48,980 bases of DNA from Gemmatimonadota bacterium (GTDB lineage: Bacteria > Gemmatimonadota > Gemmatimonadetes > Palauibacterales > Palauibacteraceae). The notes under the pieces are model-generated. The model saw only the letters and a list, made by a program, of their open reading frames with translations. It did no database searches and had not been told where the DNA came from. Shown here one piece after another: positions 34,298-42,898 of the stretch. Location: the NCBI GenBank assembly GCA_020351855.1, contig CP070670.1, positions 1,037,461 through 1,086,440 on the forward strand. Reading direction: 5' to 3'. Within the stretch, counting starts at the first letter, position 1. Each line of letters starts with the position of its first letter. Made by a program: the position numbers and the translations under genes.

Positions 34298-34981
34298 TCA
34301 CTCCTGCTTGAGAACCGCATCTTCGTCGAAGTAGTCCAGCTTGTGGAGCGGCATCACGACGCTGGAAAGCACATTGAGGACGTGTCCGTTGATCCGCTTG
34401 TAATAGCGGGTCCCTAGCACGAGGGCCGCCGTCGTCGCCGCATCGTAAGGGGAGCGCGCGATCGCGACGACCAGTCCGTCGCAGCGGCGGGCCACGTTCT
34501 TGCCATGGCGGATCACCGCCATGGCGCGCTCGTGCTGGGCTTCGGCTATGATCTCGGGAGTCACCGAGAACGCCTCCTCGACGGATGAGCGGATCTCCCG
34601 CACTTCGGCGACCCGCTCATCGTCGGGCAGAGATCCCGTGAAGAAATCCCTCACCTCGCCGAGGTTCTTCGCGTAATCCCCGATGCGCTCGACGTCCTTC
34701 ACCAGGCTCATCAGGGCGAGGCAGAACGGCACGTTCTTGGTGTTCTCGGGGAAGGACAGGTGGGCCACGACCGCCTTGCGGATCTTCCGCTCGAGCTTGT
34801 TGACCCGGACATCCTGCGAGTAGATGTAGCTGAGTTCTCCGGGTGCCGCGGCGTCCCCGAAGAAGATCTGTCCGGCGTGCACCGTGATGTCGTACGTCTC
34901 CCGCAGCATCTCCGCGAAATCCGCGCTGATCGCCTGAAGCGGCTTGCTGTCCCTGAAGACGCTCAGCAGCTCTCGAAACAT
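34298..34981 (-). CDS. PhoU-domain protein paired with Na+/phosphate symporter
   Basis: 227 residues, all helical. A PhoU/DUF47-like bundle is recognisable from SLVKDVERIGDYAKNLGEV, the E/DxxxD-type helix that binds metal clusters in PhoU proteins, and from RKAVVAHL and AVIRHGKNVARRCDGLVV. It starts 30 bases after the NptA-like gene, so the two are one unit. By family it probably senses or gates phosphate flux through the symporter. No two-component phosphate regulator is visible in the window. Confidence 0.82.
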   Translation of the reverse strand: MFRELLSVFRDSKPLQAISADFAEMLRETYDITVHAGQIFFGDAAAPGELSYIYSQDVRVNKLERKIRKAVVAHLSFPENTKNVPFCLALMSLVKDVERIGDYAKNLGEVRDFFTGSLPDDERVAEVREIRSSVEEAFSVTPEIIAEAQHERAMAVIRHGKNVARRCDGLVVAIARSPYDAATTAALVLGTRYYKRINGHVLNVLSSVVMPLHKLDYFDEDAVLKQE

Positions 34982-35011
34982 GAGGACCTCCCGTGCTTCC
35001 GGTATGCCGCG

Positions 35012-36289
35012 CTAGCCGACGAAATGGTCCACGATCGCGAACAGGGCGGGCAGCGCGTAGAACAGGCCGAGGACATACGCCAGCGCCCAACGCTTGGATC
35101 GCGTCGCCGTTCGGGCCAACCAGCGGGCGGCCCGCAGCGGGATCTCGCGGATCCGCTCGACGGGGTAGATGAGCATGGTCGCACTCACGTTGAATAATAG
35201 GTGAACGAGCGCCATGGTGACCGCGGCCTGCGCATAGGGCCCGGTCGCCGCGAGGGCGGCCAGGAACGCCGTCACGGTCGTTCCGATGTTCGCGCCGATC
35301 GTGATCGGGAACGCCTGCCGCAGAGTCAGGATGCCCGCCCCGGCCAGCGGCACGAGCAGGGACGTGGTGATCGAGCTTGATTGCACCATCACGGTCACGA
35401 TGATGCCGACGAGCATCGCGAGCAGCGGGCTCACGTCGAGGGCCCTGGAAATGAAAAGCTCGACCCGGGTCTGCATCGCGGCCCGCATGACCTTCACGAG
35501 CGAGACCAGTGCGGTGAAGATCAGGACGCCGCTGACCGCGATCAGCAGGATCGCGGCGGCCTCCGGCTTCTCCACCAGGGCGCCGATCGCGCTCTTGATC
35601 GGTCCGAGGACCGACTTGAGCGCGCCCCGGATCGGGCTCTCGTACTCCGCACCCCCCAGGCCCACCAGGTAGGAGGACAGGAAGGTCGCCGTCTTCTGCA
35701 GGTAGCCGGTGGTCAGCTCGATCGGGAGCAGGATCAGGACGGCCATGTAGTTGAAGAAGTCATGGCAGGTCGCCACCGCGAAGGCGCGGCGAAACTCGTC
35801 CTTCCGGCCCATGTGGGCCAGCGACACGAGAGAGTTCGTGACGGTCGTGCCGATGTTGGCCCCCATGATCATCGGAACGGCGTTCGCCACGGGAAGAGGG
35901 TTCTCGGGCGCCGCCACGAGGCCCACGATGAGCGAGGTGGTGACCGACGAGCTCTGGACCAGCGTGGTGGCCAGGATCCCGATGATCAGACCCATGAACG
36001 GGTTCGCGGTGGCGCTAAAGAAGGAATCCAGGAAGCCGCGGCCGAGGGACTTGAATCCGTCCCCCAGCCCGTTCACCCCCAACATGAAGACGAACAGCAA
36101 AACGAGGACGGCGATCAGCCGGGCAAGCGGAGGGACCGGCGCCTGCTCAGCCGCCGGCTGGGCGCGGATCGGCGTGGACCACCGATTCTCCTTTGCGGAT
36201 CCGCGGTTCGTCTTGGTCCCGCTCAACGCCTGTCCGTCAAACGTCGTAGGGATGGCATGCCACGGCCTTTCGCTTCTCCGCGTGGGCAC
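35012..36289 (-). CDS. Na+/phosphate symporter (NptA/PNaS family)
   Basis: 425 residues if started at GTG 36289; the first 50 residues are polar and poorly conserved, so a later start is possible. Two inverted PNaS repeats carry the diagnostic TTLVQSSSVTTSL with MGANIGTTVTN, and VMVQSSSITTSL with IGANIGTTVTA. About nine membrane helices. It imports phosphate with sodium. Co-transcribed with the PhoU-like gene directly downstream. A high-flux phosphate uptake unit separate from any Pst system is the likely role. Confidence 0.9.
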   Translation of the reverse strand: MPTRRSERPWHAIPTTFDGQALSGTKTNRGSAKENRWSTPIRAQPAAEQAPVPPLARLIAVLVLLFVFMLGVNGLGDGFKSLGRGFLDSFFSATANPFMGLIIGILATTLVQSSSVTTSLIVGLVAAPENPLPVANAVPMIMGANIGTTVTNSLVSLAHMGRKDEFRRAFAVATCHDFFNYMAVLILLPIELTTGYLQKTATFLSSYLVGLGGAEYESPIRGALKSVLGPIKSAIGALVEKPEAAAILLIAVSGVLIFTALVSLVKVMRAAMQTRVELFISRALDVSPLLAMLVGIIVTVMVQSSSITTSLLVPLAGAGILTLRQAFPITIGANIGTTVTAFLAALAATGPYAQAAVTMALVHLLFNVSATMLIYPVERIREIPLRAARWLARTATRSKRWALAYVLGLFYALPALFAIVDHFVG

Positions 36290-36403
36290 GTTTCACCGGC
36301 TCACACCACGACACGAGGAGCTAAGATGCCCCCGTCAGGACCGATTGGCCATGCGATGGTCCCGCAGGCTCCGTGACGTGGTGCGCCGGTCCAGCAGGAA
36401 GGC

Positions 36404-39400
36404 TCACCTCGATCCGGGAGCCGCTCCTGTCTCCTTCGTGCGCACCGGATCGGCGGGCCGCGGCGGGAAGCGTCGCGGATCCCGCTCGATCGCCGCGGTG
36501 ATCTCCTGTACCGCGCGCTCGAGCTGCAGGTCGCGTCCCTCGATCACCGACTTCGGCGTGTTCTCGACCTCGATGTCGGGCTCGACGCCATACCCCTCGA
36601 TGATCCACGACCCATCCATGTCGTTCGTGCCGAACTGCGGAACGAACACGCTGCCGCCGTCGATCAGCGGGCCGTGACCGGTGATGCCGATCACGCCACC
36701 CCAGGATCGCTTCCCGATCAGCGGCCCCAGTCCTGCCCTCTTGAACATGGCGGGGAAGATGTCTCCGTCCGAGGCCGAGGTCTCGTTGAGGACCGTGACC
36801 AGGTGGCCGTAGAACACGCTCGAGGGATAGGTCCCGGGCCATTCGTAGGTGCGCGCGAAGCGGACCCGCAGGAGCTCGCGCCGCAGCCGCTCGATGATCA
36901 TCTGGGAGACGTTGCCGCCCCCGTTCCCGCGGACGTCGATGACCAGCCCTGCCTTCCGGATCTGACCATAGTAACCTTTGATGAACTCGCGGATGCCGTC
37001 CGACCCCATGTCCGGCAGGTGCAGGTAGCCGACGCGGCCGTCCGTCGCCTCGTCGACATATCGACGGTTCCCTTCCACCCAGGCGAGATACTTGAGGGGC
37101 ACCTCCGTGTCGATCGGATCGAACGTGACCTCGCGGGACCCCTCCGCCGCAGGGCGATCGTTGACCGTGAGCGTGACGGGCCGGTCGGCCTTGTGGCGCA
37201 GCAGCCGGTAGGGATTCTCGGGCCATACGAGCTCCTCGCCGTCGATGGCGAGCACGTAGTCCCCCACCCGCACGTTCACGCCGATATCGGTGAGCGGCGC
37301 CCGGTAGCGCTCCTCCTCGTTCTGGCCGTCGAACAGCCGGGCGATGCGGTAGCGGCCGGACGACTCGTCCAGCTCGAACCGGGCGCCCGGCAGCCCCACC
37401 CTCGGCCGCTCCGGCGTCTCGTAGTCTCCCCCGGCGATGTAGGCGTGCGACACGTTCAACTCCGCGATCATCTCGCCGATCACGTAGTTGAGGTCCGCCC
37501 GATGGGCGACGTGCGGCAGGAGGGACCGATACTGCGCACCCAAGGCCTCCCAGTCGTAGCCGTGCATGTTCTCGACGTAGAACCAGTCGCGGAACCTCCG
37601 CCATACCTCGTCGAAGATCTGCGCCCACTCCTCGGCCGGGACTCGGTCCACCATGAGCCCCTTCACGCTGACCGCCTTCGATTCGCCGCCCTTCGCCTGC
37701 ACGTCGTGCAGCGTGAACGACGGCCCGCTCCGGACCAGCACCTTCTTCCCGTCGGCCGACAGCGCGTACGCATCCGCATCCTCCGCCAGTGTGGACTCCT
37801 CGCGATCCTCGACGGAGAACAGACGGAGCGCTGGCTTCAGGTCGGCTTCCCTGCCGTAGTAGAAGGGGGCCGTCCGCCGGTACAGGAGGTGCCCCTTCAC
37901 GGCCGCCAGCCCGGTGTAGTTGTCGTAGTCCACGGGAACCCGGACGACTCGTTCCGCGAGACCTTCGAAGTCGATGCGGATCGGCGGCAGCGCGCCCGTG
38001 GTCTCGTCCGCGCCGACCGCCTCCTCAGCGGACGCCTCGCCCTCGGACCCTCCGCCTGACCCTTCGGTCGTCACCTCGTCACTCTCGGGCGGGAACGGGT
38101 GCGGCACGTCCGTCCTGAGCGCGAGCGCATAGATGCCGCTCTCCCGATTCACGACGTAGTTCCACTCGAAGGAGCCGATCTGAGGGGCAAAGGAGCGGTC
38201 GGCAAGGTAGAACAGATACTGGCCCTCCGGGTCCCACACCGGCTGGTACTCATTGAACATCGGACCGGTGACCCGGTCCAGGCGGTCCGTCTCCAGGCTG
38301 TAGATGTAGATCGACGCAAACCCGCTCGGGTCATCCAGGCTGAAGGCCAGGTAACGGCCATCCGGCGACCAGGTGTAGTCGAACACCTGACCCTGCGGTT
38401 CGTCGGCGGCCTGCCGCACCGATCCGCTCCGCACATTCACGACGTGGATCCGCCCCTCCTTGTCGCTGAACGCGATGTGCGAACCGTCCGGAGACCACCG
38501 CGGGCCGTAGCTCATCCCCACGGCGCGGTCGGTCAGCTGCCTGGCCTCCCCGGAGCCGTTCTGGGACACGACGTACAGCTGCTCCTCCCCGGTGCGATCG
38601 CTGATGTAGGCGATCTGCGTCCCGTCCGGAGACCACTGCGCGTGCTTGTCGTGGGCGCCGGAGGATGCCGTGAGATTGCGGGTGGGTCCCTTCTCGATCG
38701 GAGCCGTGAACACGTCTCCGCGGGCCACGAACAGGGCCCGCTCGCCTTTAGGGCTGAGCCCGAACCCCTCGATGTTCTTCGCGACGCTGACCCGCGAAGG
38801 CCGCATGGCGACGCCGTCGTTCGGGACGTTGATCCTGATCGCCGTCGTCTCGCCACTCCGGGTGTCGTAGACCTGCAGCTCCCCGTTCAGCTCGTAGACG
38901 ATCCGCCGATCATCCGCACTTGGCCAACGCACGTCCCAGGTGGTGCTCCGGGTGATCTGACGCGTCTCGCCGGTGGCGAGATCGTAGGCGAAGAGATTGT
39001 TCGTGCCGTCCCGATCCGAGGCGAAGTAGATCTCCTCCCCCACCCACATGGGATCGCGGTCTGCCCGCGGGTGATCGGTGATCGGCGTGGCTTCCAGCGC
39101 GGTCAGATCAAAGATGTACAGGTCCTGGGCCCACCCGCCCTGATAGCGCTTCCAGGTCCGGAAGTCCCGGAACAGAGGCGCATACGCCACGCGGGTCTCG
39201 TCCGGCGACAGCGCCCCGGCGCCGGACACGGGCATCGGCAGGGGCTCCGGGAGGCCGCCTTCCATCGAGATCGTGTACAGCCGGCTGTCCGTGAGATCCC
39301 ACCCATCGCGCAGCGAGCGGTAAAGAACCCGACCGTCCCGGGTCCAGCCGTACACCTGGTTGTCGAACCCCCAGCGATCGGCCAGCGGGCCGCGGGCCGG

Positions 39401-39727
39401 GTAATAGGTGAGCTGTCGCGGGACGCCGCCACGACTGGGAATGACGTACACCTGCTCGTCGCCGTCGTACTGCCCGGTGAAGGCGATCCACTGGCCGTCG
39501 CGCGAGAACTTGGCGAAGAACTCGCGGCCCGGATGCGAAGTGAGCCGGGCTGCCGGGCCGCCGGACGCCGGAGCGAGCCAGAGGTCGCCGGCATAGGAGA
39601 AGACGACACGGTCGCCGTGTATGTCCGGGTAGCGCAGAAGCTTCGTCTGTGCCGTCAGGCAGGGGGCGACGCAGAGCAGCAACAGGAGCGCACCAAACGG
39701 TGCGGCCCGACCTGATCCGATTCTCAT
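36404..39727 (-). CDS. exported Tricorn-type S41 protease
   Basis: 1107 residues with a signal peptide (cleavage near CLTAQ). Residues about 30-580 are TolB/WD-like beta-propeller blades with repeated WSPDG motifs. An acidic Gly/Glu-rich linker lies near 575-605. A Tricorn core follows: helical domain, Ser760-His761 (NVSHAY), PDZ-like domain (VGDYVLAIDGEE), the S41 fold VIDVRGNGGG, nucleophile region TSASDGD (Ser986-Asp987) and GVEPDIEV, whose Glu completes the tetrad. All Tricorn catalytic residues appear present. Archaeal Tricorn trims proteasome peptides in the cytoplasm; this copy is secreted and probably digests peptides outside the inner membrane. GGAGAAGAG precedes the ATG. Confidence 0.93.
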   Translation of the reverse strand: MRIGSGRAAPFGALLLLLCVAPCLTAQTKLLRYPDIHGDRVVFSYAGDLWLAPASGGPAARLTSHPGREFFAKFSRDGQWIAFTGQYDGDEQVYVIPSRGGVPRQLTYYPARGPLADRWGFDNQVYGWTRDGRVLYRSLRDGWDLTDSRLYTISMEGGLPEPLPMPVSGAGALSPDETRVAYAPLFRDFRTWKRYQGGWAQDLYIFDLTALEATPITDHPRADRDPMWVGEEIYFASDRDGTNNLFAYDLATGETRQITRSTTWDVRWPSADDRRIVYELNGELQVYDTRSGETTAIRINVPNDGVAMRPSRVSVAKNIEGFGLSPKGERALFVARGDVFTAPIEKGPTRNLTASSGAHDKHAQWSPDGTQIAYISDRTGEEQLYVVSQNGSGEARQLTDRAVGMSYGPRWSPDGSHIAFSDKEGRIHVVNVRSGSVRQAADEPQGQVFDYTWSPDGRYLAFSLDDPSGFASIYIYSLETDRLDRVTGPMFNEYQPVWDPEGQYLFYLADRSFAPQIGSFEWNYVVNRESGIYALALRTDVPHPFPPESDEVTTEGSGGGSEGEASAEEAVGADETTGALPPIRIDFEGLAERVVRVPVDYDNYTGLAAVKGHLLYRRTAPFYYGREADLKPALRLFSVEDREESTLAEDADAYALSADGKKVLVRSGPSFTLHDVQAKGGESKAVSVKGLMVDRVPAEEWAQIFDEVWRRFRDWFYVENMHGYDWEALGAQYRSLLPHVAHRADLNYVIGEMIAELNVSHAYIAGGDYETPERPRVGLPGARFELDESSGRYRIARLFDGQNEEERYRAPLTDIGVNVRVGDYVLAIDGEELVWPENPYRLLRHKADRPVTLTVNDRPAAEGSREVTFDPIDTEVPLKYLAWVEGNRRYVDEATDGRVGYLHLPDMGSDGIREFIKGYYGQIRKAGLVIDVRGNGGGNVSQMIIERLRRELLRVRFARTYEWPGTYPSSVFYGHLVTVLNETSASDGDIFPAMFKRAGLGPLIGKRSWGGVIGITGHGPLIDGGSVFVPQFGTNDMDGSWIIEGYGVEPDIEVENTPKSVIEGRDLQLERAVQEITAAIERDPRRFPPRPADPVRTKETGAAPGSR

Positions 39728-39770
39728 GGCTTCTCTTCTCCGGCGGTAGGAAGGCTGGCGAGATATCACG

Positions 39771-39815
39771 TGAGGCCAACCCTCCAACCATATGTAGGAA
39801 AGAGGGTTGGCCTCA
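39771..39815 (-). repeat. perfect 14-bp inverted repeat (hairpin) between radical SAM and Tricorn genes
   Basis: Arms at 39771-39784 and 39802-39815 (TGAGGCCAACCCTC and its exact complement) enclose a 17-base loop. It begins 16 bases after the radical SAM stop on the minus strand and 44 bases before the Tricorn start. There is no T-run, so it is not a textbook terminator. It could be an mRNA-end stabiliser, a Rho-assisted terminator or an operator for the Tricorn gene. Confidence 0.6.
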
Positions 39816-39830
39816 AATTGACGACGACGC

Positions 39831-41057
39831 TCAGAGCGTCACGGGCTCCCCGGCTTTGGGTACGATCTCCACGAACTGGCCATACGTCATCGGCTCCTCA
39901 AGGCGGCACGACCAGGCGAGCCGGTCCTGCCAGACCGTCATGTCGGGACAGCCATCGCACATGTCCGTGCGTCCGTCGGGGAGCACGTCGGCCGGCTGGA
40001 TGATCATGACCGACTGCATGTGCGCCCGGCCCAAGGCCTGGACGGGATGGGTGGCGAGCGTCCGGAGGTACGCTCCGGCGGCCCGCGAGACGCCTTTGTC
40101 GAGCGGCGCGAGCAGCATCATCGCCCGTCCGCGCCGGTGCACCTTCGGGCTGCTGTAGGCCAGGTATCGGCCGTGCTTCAGGTGGTGGGAGGTCTGCGCC
40201 AGCTCCATGAACTTGGCCCCCACGTAGCCGTAGATCTTGTCCTTCGTACCCAAGCGGCCGGTGAGCAGCCACTTGAAGGAGTCCGGACGCTGCGTGCCGT
40301 TCAGGTACGCACACGGGGTAAAGTCGGGAAAGCGCTCCCGGATGGTCTCGAGAATATCCGTCGACTTGATGTCGATCCTCCCGGCATCATCGGCCGCATA
40401 GGGGAGCGGGCTGAAGTCGACCTTCTCTCCGCCCACGAAGTAGTCGAAGTCGCCGCCGACCAGGCCGGCCCGAAAGGCGATGAACACGATGACATGCACG
40501 ATGTCGATATGCTTCTGTCCCCAGGCCACCACCTCCGGGACGTACGGCAGCGTGTCCCCGTAGACGGTCTGGTTGAAGGAGCAGATCAGGTCACCGACGC
40601 TGGCGATCATCTCCGCGTACTGGAGCCGCAGCTCGTTGTGCTCCACCTCGTTCTTGTCACGCCAGTGGGGCCGTCGCTGCTTGCTGTCGATGTGGAGCGT
40701 CAGGCCCCAGAGCCCGGCCCGCTTCAGCTCGACCAGCAGATCCCGTTCGAGCGCCAGACCGTTCGTGTTCAGGATCGGCTTGATCCCGCGCTCGGCGATC
40801 ATGGCCACGATGTCGGCGATCCCGGGGTGGGTGAGGGGGTCGCCTCCGGCCACGGAGATGCCGTCGGTCGTGCGGAGACGGGTGAAGAGATCGAGCTCCC
40901 AGCCGATGTCCTCGAGCGACTTGTGCCCCTTCGGATCGTTCGTCCGGTAGCAGCCGAGGCAGGCGAGATTGCAGGCCGCCGTCGGCTCCAGCCACGAGAT
41001 GGTGTTGTCCGGAAGACTCCAGGGCAGTCTGTACAACTCCCGATGATCCAGTTCCAT
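39831..41057 (-). CDS. radical SAM protein with extra C-terminal cysteine cluster
   Basis: 408 residues. CNLACLGC at residues 29-36 is the CxxxCxxC that binds the SAM 4Fe-4S cluster, followed by GISVAGGDPLTHPG (SAM-binding GGxP-type block) and LNTNGLAL. The C-terminal third includes TDMCDGCPDM and SWSC-type cysteines (WSCRLEE), a SPASM-like second cysteine group though not a canonical SPASM. A long middle insertion around residues 165-265 is unassigned. Radical SAM enzymes of this shape modify peptides, lipids or cofactors; no precursor-peptide gene is evident nearby. AGGAGAGCC lies before the ATG. The hairpin at 39771 separates it from the Tricorn gene. Confidence 0.85.
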   Translation of the reverse strand: MELDHRELYRLPWSLPDNTISWLEPTAACNLACLGCYRTNDPKGHKSLEDIGWELDLFTRLRTTDGISVAGGDPLTHPGIADIVAMIAERGIKPILNTNGLALERDLLVELKRAGLWGLTLHIDSKQRRPHWRDKNEVEHNELRLQYAEMIASVGDLICSFNQTVYGDTLPYVPEVVAWGQKHIDIVHVIVFIAFRAGLVGGDFDYFVGGEKVDFSPLPYAADDAGRIDIKSTDILETIRERFPDFTPCAYLNGTQRPDSFKWLLTGRLGTKDKIYGYVGAKFMELAQTSHHLKHGRYLAYSSPKVHRRGRAMMLLAPLDKGVSRAAGAYLRTLATHPVQALGRAHMQSVMIIQPADVLPDGRTDMCDGCPDMTVWQDRLAWSCRLEEPMTYGQFVEIVPKAGEPVTL

Positions 41058-41330
41058 GGTCGAGGCTCTCCTGTCGGCGCGAGGGAAGCACTTTCAAGGC
41101 ATTCTTGGCAAGCTAAGGAGCTGCCCCGGACAGGTAAGTGGGGGGATTCCCCCCGGCCGCTGTACGGAAACTCCCTACAGGCGGGGCAACGCGGGAGCAT
41201 TTCGGCCCTGCCTCCCGCCTGACCGCTGGGCGGACGTGACGCCGCTCAGGGTCCGGCATGGCCAGCGCTTCGGAACACCCGCATACTGGGGATGTTCGCC
41301 GTCGCCGCCGCTGAACCTCGGGAGTGCCCC
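41058..41330. other. divergent intergenic region, radical SAM / MltF-like
   Basis: 273 bases between outward-facing genes. It contains a G6-ATT-C6 palindrome (41140-41154) and, just right of it, CTGTA...TACAG arms around 41162-41182. Both could be operators or leader structures. No coding potential in any frame looks convincing. Confidence 0.35.
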
Positions 41331-42842
41331 ATGAGCCGGCCCACGACTGGCAGATGGATTTGTTTCCGCTCCGCTCTGCTCATCGTGCTGTTGCTGCCAC
41401 TCGGCTGTTCCGACTCTCGACTCGCAGACGGGACGGCCGGTGCAGCAGCCGAGGAGGAGGACCCCTGGCTTCGTCTGAAGAGGGTCGCCACGTGGACGGG
41501 CGACCTGGACGGCATGGCTGAGCGGGGCTTCTTGCGCCTGCTTACCGTGCGCAGCCCCACCTACTATTTCGTCGACGGCGCCCGCGAGCGCGGACTGATC
41601 GCCGAATTCGCTCCGGCTCTGGAGAGCTTTCTCAACCGCCGGCTCGAACCGGAAGGCGGTCGTATCCGGGTCATCATCATCCCCGTGCGACGCGATCGGC
41701 TGCTGCCCGCCCTGGTCGAGGGTCTGGGCGACGTGGCGGCAGCCAACATCACGGTCACCGAGGAGCGATCGAAGCTCGTGGACTTCACGGCGCCCACCTT
41801 CACGGACGCGCGCGAGCTCGTGGTCACCGGGCCAGCGGGGCCGGCGCTGAGCGGTCTCGAGGACCTCTCCGGTCAAGCCGTCTGGGTACGCGAGTCCAGC
41901 AGCTACAACGAGAGCCTGCGGGCGCTGAACTCGTCTTTGAAGGCTGCGGGCCTGGAGGAGATCGATATCCGAAGTGCGGACGAGAACCTCGAGGACGAGG
42001 ACCTTCTCGAGATGGTGAACGCGGGCCTGCTCCCCGCGACCGTCATGGACGCGCACAAACTGGACGCCCTCTGGGACCGCATCTTCGAGGATATCGTCGT
42101 CCACCGCGAGATCCCGCTGACCGATCGGGGCCGCATCGCGGCGGCGATCCGCAAGGACTCTCCGCTGCTCGGGCAGGCGCTGAACGAGTTCCTCGAGACG
42201 CGCAACCTGGGCAGCGAGTTCGCCAACGTTCTGGTCAATCGGTACATGAGGAGCGACCGCTGGATCCGAAACGCGACCGCCACGAGCGAGCGGCGCAAGT
42301 ACGAGGCGGTAGCCGACCTCTTCGTCACGTACGGGGAGCAGTACGCTCTCGATCCTCTGATGCTCATCGCACAGGGCTATCAGGAGTCCGGTCTGGATCA
42401 GTCGACGCGAAGCCCGGCCGGGGCAGTCGGCGTGATGCAGCTGCTGCCGAGCACCGCGGCGGCGCCCCCCGTCTCGATCGCGAACATCGATGAGGCGGAG
42501 GCCAACATCCACGCCGGCATCAAGTACCTGCGACACATCGTGGACGAGTACTTCGACGATCCGGGAATCGATCCGGTGAATCGGCTGCTCTTCGCCTTCG
42601 CTGCCTACAATGTCGGACCCAATCGGATGGCACGGCTTCGCGAGTTGGCGCCCCAATACGATGCGGATCCCACGGAGTGGTTCGGGGAGGTCGAGCGGGT
42701 GGTGGAGAGCCGGGTCGGGATGGAGCCCGTGACCTACGTGGCCAACATCTACAAGTACTACCTCGCGTACAAGCAGTTGCAGGAGCGCGCCGTGGAGCGT
42801 GACTCCGCGGCGGCGGACCTTGAGATGAAACCTGACTCCTAG
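41331..42842 (+). CDS. second MltF-like lipoprotein: SBP_bac_3 domain plus lytic transglycosylase
   Basis: 503 residues from ATG 41331 (GGGAG six bases upstream). Leader ends in LLPLGC, a lipobox-like site with Pro at -3. Residues about 60-290 form the solute-binding domain. The SLT domain (about 330-470) has the catalytic Glu in GYQESGLDQ, then GVMQLLPS and FAAYNVGP. It shares the order of domains and many local blocks (YFYLDG-like, EDEDLLEM.NAGL) with the protein at 27298-28896, so the two are paralogues. It likely remodels peptidoglycan from the outer membrane. It is followed after 56 bases by the kinase fusion. Confidence 0.9.
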   Translation: MSRPTTGRWICFRSALLIVLLLPLGCSDSRLADGTAGAAAEEEDPWLRLKRVATWTGDLDGMAERGFLRLLTVRSPTYYFVDGARERGLIAEFAPALESFLNRRLEPEGGRIRVIIIPVRRDRLLPALVEGLGDVAAANITVTEERSKLVDFTAPTFTDARELVVTGPAGPALSGLEDLSGQAVWVRESSSYNESLRALNSSLKAAGLEEIDIRSADENLEDEDLLEMVNAGLLPATVMDAHKLDALWDRIFEDIVVHREIPLTDRGRIAAAIRKDSPLLGQALNEFLETRNLGSEFANVLVNRYMRSDRWIRNATATSERRKYEAVADLFVTYGEQYALDPLMLIAQGYQESGLDQSTRSPAGAVGVMQLLPSTAAAPPVSIANIDEAEANIHAGIKYLRHIVDEYFDDPGIDPVNRLLFAFAAYNVGPNRMARLRELAPQYDADPTEWFGEVERVVESRVGMEPVTYVANIYKYYLAYKQLQERAVERDSAAADLEMKPDS

Positions 42843-42898
42843 ACCGTGGGAACCCGAATGTGGGGTGAAGCGCCCTTCGAGCAGAACCCGTCTAGGGT

